Below are positions 56,349 through 64,000 of a stretch of 64,000 nt of DNA, piece after piece. A program made the position numbers and the translations under genes. How positions within the stretch are numbered: the first letter of the stretch is position 1; each line of letters begins with the position of its first letter. Source of the stretch: Neoconidiobolus thromboides FSU 785 (taxonomy: Eukaryota; Entomophthoromycota; Entomophthoromycetes; Entomophthorales; Neoconidiobolaceae); assembly GCA_025603075.1 (NCBI GenBank), contig MU626270.1:124001-188000 (forward strand), written 5' to 3'. The notes beneath the pieces were generated by a model. That model made no database searches, was not told the DNA's origin, and saw nothing but the letters and a program-made list of their open reading frames with translations.

Positions 56349-56817
56349 ATTTGTTTGATTAAGATTATTTGATTAAAAGATAATTATTTGGTATATTCTA
56401 AGTATTTACATGAACATCTCACCTATACTTAAAATAATTTGTTTTTGTATTAAGCTATTATAGTACAAATAATATACATCTTTATAAAAAGTAAATTAAA
56501 ATTTGTTTTTGTATGAAATATGTCGTCAAAACTAGATAGTGGCTCTTTTTGAAATTTTGATTTTTCGATCAAACTTGTTGAAGTTTTACATATTTCACTT
56601 TGAATAATACTTTCAAGTATCAATTAATAAACTCCAAGCATCAAATGATATTGAATTAAAAATTTTAAAACGGTAAACATTAACTGTGTAAAGCAACTTT
56701 AAACCAATAAAAAGTAATCATATTCAATATTAAAATTTTAAGCCAATAGGACAATTGTAGCCACATTACAAATAATCCACTTAAAATTTTTTACACTTTT
56801 ATTTTTTAAATAGTAAC
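56349..56817. other. Intergenic, no gene seen
   Basis: AT-rich spacer upstream of the RanGAP gene; no repeat or ORF of note. Confidence 0.5.
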
Positions 56818-57971
56818 ATGACAAACCAACTTGTATTTAGTATCGAAGGAAAAGGCTTGAAATTTGATAACGTTGAACTTATTCAGCCCCATCTTGATGA
56901 GTTAAACAAACTTGAAAAAGTAGAAACTATCGTTCTTTCAGGTAATACGCTTGGTGTTGAAGCTGCTAAAGCCTTTGCCGAGGTTTTAAAGACTAAACAG
57001 CATATTAAGGTATTTTACAATTTTGATTTTATTATACAATTTAATCGTGTAAGGTTTTGAACCTTAGTGATATTTTTACTGGACGTTTACGCTCAGAAAT
57101 CCCCCCTGCTCTAATTGCTATATGTGATGCAATTGTAGATAAAGAACATTTAATTGAACTGAACTTAAGTGATAATGCTTTCGGTCCTGCTGGTGCTGAA
57201 CCTCTAGTTAACTTCTTAGTTAATAACAAAGCTTTACAAGTCCTTAAACTCAATAATAATGGCTTAGGAGTTAGCGGTGGAACTTTTATTGCTCATGCAC
57301 TTATCAAAGCTGCTGAAGAAAAAGCAGCTAAAAAATTGCCTACCACTTTAAAGACTTTCATTGCTGGGCGTAATCGTTTAGAAAATGGCTCATCTGAACT
57401 TTTAGCTAAAGCTTTCCAAGCTCATCCCACTTTAGTAGAAGTACGTTTGCCTCAGAATGGCATTCGTCCAGAAGGTGTTACTGCCCTTGTAAATGGGTTA
57501 TCAAAGATTCCCTCCCTTGAAATTTTTGATTTACAAGATAATACTTTTACAGAGACTGGATCCAAAGTGCTTGCAGCTGCTCTCGTTAACTGGCCAAAGC
57601 TCCGTGTATTAAATGTAGGTGATTGTCTTTTAAAAGCCAAAGGTGGTAAAGTACTTGCGACTGCATTAGCTGAAGCTCGTCCAGCTAAAATTGAAGAAAT
57701 TATTTTAACTTATAATGAAATCGACCATGCAGGAGCTATTTTATTAGCAGATAGTTTAAAACATTTTTCAAAATTGAAGAAGCTCGAACTTAATGGAAAT
57801 AACTTTGAAGAAGATTCTGAAGCTTCAGAGAAAATCAAAGAAGCATTGGAAACAATTAATGCAGCTGACGCTTTGGGATCCTTATCCGACATGGAAATAT
57901 TGTCAGACGAAGAAGACGAGGATGATGAAATTGATGAATTGACTGAAAGAATTTCAAAGTTAGAAACATAA
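56818..57971 (+). CDS. RNA1: Ran GTPase-activating protein (RanGAP/Rna1)
   Basis: Two exons, 56818-57009 and 57054-57971, give 369 residues, the size of yeast Rna1. RanGAP stimulates GTP hydrolysis on Ran in the cytoplasm and so drives nuclear transport direction. Eleven or so RNI-type leucine-rich repeats run through the protein (LNLSDNAFGPAGAEPLVNFL; LPQNGIRPEGVTALVNGL; LQDNTFTETGSKVLAAAL). The catalytic segment SDIFTGRLRSEIPPAL contains the conserved arginine at residue 75, and the AGRNRLENGS loop holds the conserved Asn. An acidic C-terminal tail (SDEEDEDDEIDEL) is typical. The 44 bp intron splits the first repeat. No SUMO-target domain as in animal RanGAP1 is present. Confidence 0.96.
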
Positions 57972-58488
57972 TCATCAGCACTCCATGAGCTCCTGTGTTA
58001 TTGCATCTCTTGTTATTTGTATAAAATTTTTAACTTTTATGTTCGAGTTTTTGAATTATTTTTATTGCATTAATAATTATAACTAATAGTAACAATAGCG
58101 TGAAATTGATAGTAGTAGTATAGTAAAATTAACATAGATTTTATTTAATTAACTAACATAAAGATCGTCGAGATAGGCATCCTAATTACAGGCTATCAAC
58201 ATATAAAAGTATATAGTATCATAATTGACGATAATATGCAATCCGAAATCCTTAATAACTTATAAAAGAAACGTCATAATCCAAATTGCTTATAGTGATA
58301 ATAAATCAAAATAAGCAAAAAATGAAACTTTTCATAATATCAATAATTCAATTCAAGAAACATGGTAATTAATTTTATATCAAAGTATTAAGCCAAGCCA
58401 ATATTCTTAGACCAAAAATAGTAAAGAATGACCCACATATACTGTAAAAGTTAAGTTATATCAACTATTCGGATCTAATTATATATAT
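57972..58488. other. 3' intergenic region between convergent genes
   Basis: Unusually long for a convergent spacer here (517 bp). No gene or repeat recognised. Confidence 0.5.
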
Positions 58489-59193
58489 CTAATTCTTTAC
58501 AACACCAACTTGTGCTGGCCTTATTACTCTCCCATTCAAAGTATAACCTACTTTTTCAACAGCGAGGATGGTATCAGACTCTTTTCCTGGAACTGGTGCT
58601 TTATAGAGAGCTTGATGCATGTTAGGATCGAAAGGTTCTCCGACAGGGTTAATAGGTAACACACCATGGTTTTTTAAGGTCTTTAAGAGCTCAGTTTGAG
58701 TCATTGAGACACCAACGTGGAAGTCAGAAACAACCTTGGAACTTTCAATTTGTTCTTTACCTACAGATTTCAAAGCCATTTCCAAAATATCAACGGTGGA
58801 TAACAAGTCTTTAACAAATTTTTGTAAGGCAAAGTTGGTGGCGTTTTCCATATCTTTTTTGGTACGTTGACGAAGATTCTCCATATCAGCTAAACTTCTT
58901 AAGTAATGATCCTATTACGATTAGTTTTAGTCGAAATGTTATAACTATTGTATTACCTTAATTTCAGCAATTTGTTTTTCTTTTTCTTTGATTAACTCAG
59001 CTACCTTTTCGGATGTTTCTTCTTTGGCTTCCTCTTTAGTGGCCTCTTCAGCTTTTTTTCCATTTACATTATTTTCCTCAATTTTTAAAAATCTGGAGTA
59101 TTGGATACTACGGGATTGATTGGCACGTAATGAGGCGGAAGGCATCAATCCTTTTTTAAGGATTGGACGGAATAATAAGTTCATACGATTCAT
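58489..59193 (-). CDS. MGE1: Mitochondrial GrpE co-chaperone (Mge1)
   Basis: Two exons, 58957-59193 and 58489-58911, give 219 residues. Mge1 is the nucleotide-exchange factor of mitochondrial Hsp70 during protein import and folding. The leader MNRMNLLFRPILKKGLMPSA is basic, a mitochondrial presequence. A long helix rich in Glu and Lys precedes DHYLRSLADMENLRQRTKKD, the hallmark of GrpE. Then come FALQKFVKDLLSTVDILEMA and the C-terminal beta domain GEPFDPNMHQALYK, GYTLNGRVIRPAQVGV. The 45 bp intron opens GTAATA. Confidence 0.97.
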
Positions 59194-59974
59194 TTCTATT
59201 TTTCTAAAATAAATTTAGTTTTTTGTTAGATTTGACTTTTTATTCAATTTTGAGAATTTTATTCTTAACTAAAGTTGTCCAGAATCAAGAAGATTTATGG
59301 GAGCTTAATTTTCTTTGCAGTAATTTGCAAGGTTTCTTGATTCAGAACATTCTAGCTGTAGCTTTTAAATTACATTCTTGAAAATCAAAATCTAAAAGCT
59401 ATCATCAATATTATTATGATCAGCAAGGATTAGTTAGAAATATGTTGTAACCAATTTCAAAGAATCAGTATAAAAAATGTACTAGCTATTATATAATTTG
59501 TAATACAATAATAGTTAAAATTGCAGTAAAAATAATAAACTTCGATTTTTATTTATTTGTAGATTAAGTTTCAAAATTTATGAATTTACTATTTTCTCTA
59601 AAATAATTATAATTATACAGAAAATTGATAACTTATAAAGTATGATAATTAAGGTAATACTGGTTTTTGAAACTTTTAGATTTTTTTTATTAAATTCTGT
59701 TTTAACTATCTTATAAAAATGTTTATTACATATTGTGAAGGCTTGCTTAAATAATAAAACTATATTAATTATAATGTTTAAATATTGTGAATAAAATGCA
59801 AAAATAAAAAATAAGGGACACCCTTTAAAACTTATTAAGTTAATTTTATCACTTAGCTATAAGTTATCAAGATTTTAAATATTAAATCTTTTAAAATAAC
59901 CAGATATAAAATTTTATGTCATGTTATGAATTCAATAAAAGGAAACACTTGGAGTAACAATAAGAATAAGTATA
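59194..59974. other. Intergenic, no gene seen
   Basis: AT-rich, divergent spacer between MGE1 and the nucleoporin gene. Confidence 0.5.
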
Positions 59975-60075
59975 ATTGAGAATGTGTATTTTTTGAGAAT
60001 TTTATTAATAACCTTTCCACTCAAATAGTGCTTAAAAAATGGGAAAAGTGATGAAGCCAAAAAAACATTGCCATT
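59975..60075 (+). mobile_element. Family A MITE-like element, copy 11
   Basis: About 101 bp, forward, in the upstream region of the nucleoporin gene. The ends are degenerate (TTGAGAATGTG, CATTGCCATTATA), but the interior CCTTTCCACTCAAATAGTGC and GTGATGAAGCC matches the family. Confidence 0.65.
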
Positions 60076-60198
60076 ATAAAGTTTTAACTAAACTATTTGG
60101 CAAAATTCATCAAGTTTTAGACGTTAATTTAATTGGATTAATCTCAAAATGATTACTTTTTTAGTGCTACGCTCAAAAATCAAATTTTTATTTCTCTA

Positions 60199-62666
60199 AT
60201 GTTCACTAACAACAACAGATTTGGATCAAGTAAATAGCTTTTTTAATAAAATCGAGTAAAATTAACAATTTTAAGCATCAGTAGGATTTTCTGGGACGCC
60301 TTCTGGTTTCAATAGTAATAGTTTATTATTATAGCATAATTGTTACTCATAAATTAGATTTAGGAAGTGCAAATCCTTTAGGTCAAGGTCAAAATCAAAA
60401 TCAGAATCAAGGTTAGAACATTTTATACACTTTCAAATTAATTTATCATGATTCATAGTTTACAATCAAAATACTGATGTAAACCAACATAACACACTTT
60501 GTCTTTAATTCTTAAATATATATCTAATAACAATTTAGTTCAATATGCGAAGTGCCCTAATTTAACAGGAGATTGGTATGGAAATGGTTATGGAACTGAG
60601 ATGGAAGGTCACAAAAGCACTTCTTCGAGAGAATTCAAAGTCAATGATTTATCTATCGCCTCTACAATGTACTTTTCTTCAATTATATTTCAAGAAAGAT
60701 ATCTCAAGTTTTCGGAGGATGAATTGAGAATGCAAGATTATATAAATGGACGTGTATTTTCTGAACTTAAAAACAAAAATAGTAAGTTTATTTTTTATTT
60801 TTGATTATACAGTTACTAACAATATCAGTAACTTACCCTAATAATGGAACAAAACTATATGATTATTCAATAGATATTATTCCTAGTGAGGAAAAAGAGA
60901 AAGCATTAAAATATTTTTCGATCGAATTGATGCCTGAATTTAAAGGCTATTCAGTGGATGAGTTAAGAATGGTAGATTACAAAAATGGATATATCTTCCG
61001 TGGTGACCAAATAAATAATAAAGCTATCACCTCAACTGGAACTGCAACAGGGACTGGATTCAATAGAAGTCAAAGTGTAGGCCTAACCCAAACTTCAGCA
61101 GGTAGTGGATTTAATTTTGGACAAAATACTGGAACTTCAGGTTTTGGGCAAACCATTGGTACCAGCAGCACATTCGGACAAAATGCTGGAACTGGGGGTT
61201 TAGGTCAAACTTCAACTGGATTTAATTTTGGACAAAATACTGCAGCTAAAAACATTGGTCAAACATCAAGCTCTGGGTTTAATTTTGGACAGAATACTGG
61301 AGTAGGAGGATTTGGGCAAAGTAATACAGCTGGTGGATTTGGACAGAATACTGTAACCAGTGGATTCGGGCAGAAGACAGGAACTACTGGATTCGGGCAA
61401 AATACTGCAACTAGCGGATTTGGGCAAAGTAGTGCAGCTGGTGGATTTGGGCAAAATACTGCAACCAGTGGATTTGGACAGAATACTGCAACCAATGGGT
61501 TTGGGCAGAAGACAGGGACTAGTGTACTTGGTCAAAGTGCTGGAACTGGTTTATTTGGTCAAAATACTGGAGCTAGTGCACTTGGACAAAATACAGGTAT
61601 TAATAATTCATTCGGCCAAAATACCGCAACTACTCTACTTGGAAAAGGTGCTGGAACTACAGGCTTTGGACAAAATCTAGGAACTAACACACTTGGTCAA
61701 ACTTCAACCCCTGGTCTTAACTTTGGGCAAAACAATGGAGCTACCAACTTAGGCCAAACTTCAACAAGTTCTGGGTTTAACTTCGGACAAAATACCACAG
61801 CCAGTGGATTTGGGCAAAAAACAGGCGCTAATATACTTGGACAAAATACTGGTACTAGCGTACTTGGGCAAAATACTGGGACTGGTCTGTTTGGACAGAA
61901 GACGGGCACTAGCACACTTGGGCAAACTCCTGGAACTGGTGTGCTTGGACAAAGCACTGGAACTAGCATATTTGGACAAAATACTGGGCTTACAAATTTT
62001 GGCCAAAAGATTGCACCAGCACAGAATGCTTTTAACTCGCAATCAACTATCTCCGGGATTGGCACTAATCTTGGGAATGCTAGTAATTTATTTAGAGGCC
62101 AACAACCTGGCTTAAATACATCGGTTCAAAATAACAATTCTAACCTCCCAGTTTACAGCCTTGCCTCTGAATTTAATCCATTTGGAAATATAGCTGTTTT
62201 GGAGAATGCTAAGCCAGTACCCAAAAAGGAGGTCAAGCAAGATGAGAGATTAGCTCTTAATAAGGACCTCATAGCGACAATGTTCGATAGCAAAGAATTT
62301 ATAGGAGATATAGATCCAAGGCCATCCATTTCTCTCGATCATAAACCTACTGTGTTGAATAGCCAGCCTGGTCTTTTACATAAAGAGAGCACAATAATTC
62401 CTGAAAAACCTTGGACTTCTGAGCATAATGACGATCCCAAGGATACCTCTCTTAAAGGTCCCTCAAAGGTTACTCCTGTAATTTCTATTGATAAAGACAA
62501 ATTCGTTGATTTGTTTTCACGTGATGGATTTTTAGCTAAAGACGTCCCTTTACCTGAAGCAGCATACCCTGTTTCAACGGATAATACAAGTACAAATATA
62601 GTCAGAAAAACAGTTAGCGTCAAAGAAACTCTAAAAGAGTTGTACGTCTCAGATGACGAATCTTAA
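60199..62666 (+). CDS. FG-repeat nucleoporin, Nup98/Nup116-related
   Basis: Roughly 770 residues in about six exons, starting MFTNNNRFGS. FG nucleoporins line the nuclear pore channel and bind transport receptors. Two modules resembling the segment after the GLEBS motif of Nup98/Nup116 are present: FSSIIFQERYLKFSEDELRM followed by QDYINGR, and FSIELMPEFKGYSVDELRMV followed by DYKNG. The exon boundary 60781/60829 joins them (KN then ITYPNNGTKLYDYS). About 300 residues of repeats follow (61090-62030), units of roughly ten residues such as SGFGQNTAT, GLFGQNTG and VLGQ. The C-terminal ~180 residues are charged and Ser/Pro-rich with no Nup98 autoproteolytic domain visible. Early exons are tentative. 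Confidence 0.75.
61090..62030 (+). repeat. Tandem FGQ/LGQ-coding repeat array
   Basis: Imperfect ~30 bp units coding variants of GFGQNTGTS run in one frame. They also open long shadow frames on both strands, which are not genes. Confidence 0.85.
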
Positions 62667-63073
62667 CTTGATGAACATAAAATCAAAATAAAATATTGCT
62701 ATTAAATCATTATCATTTTGACTTTAATTTTATAATTGAAGAGAGCAAATAATGAACTACATATACCTTTTGATAATAAATAACATGAAAAAGTTGGAAT
62801 AAAATAGCCTTTAATATTACATTAGCGTAAGTAAGAAATATAGTTATACTATTAGTTCAACAAAGTAATGATTTTAGTTTTATAGTTTATTACTATTATT
62901 CACTTTTATGATAGTGTAGCTTTTACTTTTTATTTACAGCAATTAAAATTTGGAATTTGATTTGTGAACTTTAGAATCAAATAAACCAAAAGTTCTAGAA
63001 GACAAAATTTTATCTTTTTATTCAAACAAAATTACTGTATATTTATTTACATTTGCAGTAGTTAATAAATAAG
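62667..63073. other. Intergenic, no gene seen
   Basis: AT-rich spacer between tandem plus-strand genes. Confidence 0.5.
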
Positions 63074-64000
63074 ATGGCCCAATATTCTTTAAAGGAGATT
63101 GAAGTAGGTGACAAGATTATTAAAATTTAGAACTTGGCTTTAACCCATTCAGAGTCGCTTAGGAAATGATTCCATTATTATAGACAGATTAATTGAAGCT
63201 ATACCAACTAATATCTATAAGCTTGGAACTTCTGGAGGACCCGCTGCTGTAAGTTTTTTTATGATTAATTCGATTGAAGCTAATTAAGGTAGGCTCCTAA
63301 GCAACTTGCTCAAAAAAGCAAGAATTCTAAACCAGATAACAATAAATCTTCTAACGCTCAAAAGGTTTTAAGCTATTCTTCGACAAAAACAATATTAACT
63401 CAAAGTTTAGGCGGCCAAAGAAGAGAAGAAAAACAAAAACAACAAGGATAATGCTAAAAGTAAAAAAAGAAAGACAGTTGATGTGAAAAAAGAAGAGTCA
63501 GATAATGAAGATGAGGACCTAGATAACGATGCAATCGAATTTAACGAAAATGAACAAGAAGGTAAAGGATAGTTTCCAGACAGTATATAATATCTAAATA
63601 AATTTTTAGAGGTAACTGACAAACCAGTTGTAGATATAAAAAAAAAGGAGGAGTTGCGGGAACAATTAAAAAAGATGATCGAGTCAAAGAGACAAGAACG
63701 TAAAGCAGAGGATCCAAAAAAAGTGGCAAAGAAAAGAGAATCAAAAACTAAAGATAAGAAGAAGGAAAAAGAAGATAAAAAAAGAAAGATCAATACCACG
63801 ATTGTACCTGAAAGAGTAAGTTATTTAATTGAATCAAATGGGTTGATTAAAACTATGTTTAGGTTGTAGTTAATGAGGCTGAATTATTCAAAAACGTAAT
63901 TTTTCTTATCAATATTGAGGTCATTAACTTTGATTTAGAGTTCAATTAAGTCCGCTGATTCTATTGTAGAAAACGCTCCTATTTCATTTAGTAAATTTGA
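63074..64000 (+). CDS. SURF6/Rrp14-family nucleolar protein, 3' end beyond the window
   Basis: Partial gene, at least six exons, running off the right edge. SURF6/Rrp14 is a nucleolar ribosome-biogenesis factor. Exon 1 (from ATG 63074) plus exon 2 read MAQYSLKEIE then SRLGNDSIIIDRLIEAIPTN and IYKLG, the N-terminal family motif (L..RL....D.LI..IP...Y). Lys/Asp-rich low-complexity exons follow. The exon from about 63609 has the central SURF6 signature KKKEELREQLKKMIESKRQE and RKAEDPKK with a basic tract and KRKINTTIVPER. The last readable piece is SADSIVENAPISFSKF before the edge, also family-like. The splices were placed by eye. Confidence 0.8.

Noticed and set aside
61259-62065. Several long frames on both strands inside the nucleoporin repeats
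   Set aside because: They are alternate readings of the FGQ-coding repeat array (Cys/Pro-rich on the minus strand).

Overview
The window is strongly AT-rich eukaryotic DNA. It has many short (about 40-95 bp) GT-AG introns, compact intergenic spacers, Asn- and Gln-rich low-complexity tracts and a fungal-type Zn2Cys6 regulator. Together with genes that yeasts usually lack (an MMAA-type cobalamin chaperone GTPase, TFG, FIGNL1) this points to an early-diverging fungus. An entomophthoralean such as Conidiobolus is my best guess, but that is inference. No tRNA, rRNA, CRISPR or viral gene was recognised.

Layout. 0.8-10.3 kb: Zn2Cys6 factor, SUMO E1 subunit UBA2, an FHA-only protein divergent from tRNA methyltransferase Trm7, an ankyrin protein, and a larger FHA protein. 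10.3-18.2 kb: an accessory island with few genes. It holds four short secreted or GPI-type genes, two decayed secreted-protein copies, a transposase relic and several inverted-repeat elements. 18.2-47.8 kb: a dense housekeeping block with Sen15-like, TRAPPC10, NIPA-type Mg transporter, MMAA, COG7, cysteine synthase, Snl1-like BAG protein, MBF1, SEC31, a UBL-WLM protease, TFG, FIGNL1 and NSE4. 47.8-53.5 kb: a second accessory island with six short inverted-repeat elements, an LRR-like pseudogene and one more secreted proline-rich gene. 53.5-64 kb: SET/NAP histone chaperone, DDI1, RanGAP, GrpE/Mge1, an FG nucleoporin and the 5' part of SURF6/Rrp14.

Themes. Several housekeeping genes serve the secretory pathway (SEC31 and TFG at COPII sites, TRAPPC10, COG7), ubiquitin/SUMO and DNA repair (UBA2, UBL-WLM, DDI1, FIGNL1, NSE4) and nuclear transport (RanGAP, FG nucleoporin). 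They are not operonic; the shared themes may be chance.

The most unusual content is the pair of accessory islands. A ~105 bp TA-flanked terminal-inverted-repeat family (11 copies) is interspersed with genes for tiny secreted proline-rich peptides, each with a TATA box close to its start codon, and with decayed relatives. I describe this as a candidate undescribed MITE family plus a candidate secreted-peptide family. Exon joins come from reading splice sites by eye; where exact exons are given the frame was checked arithmetically.
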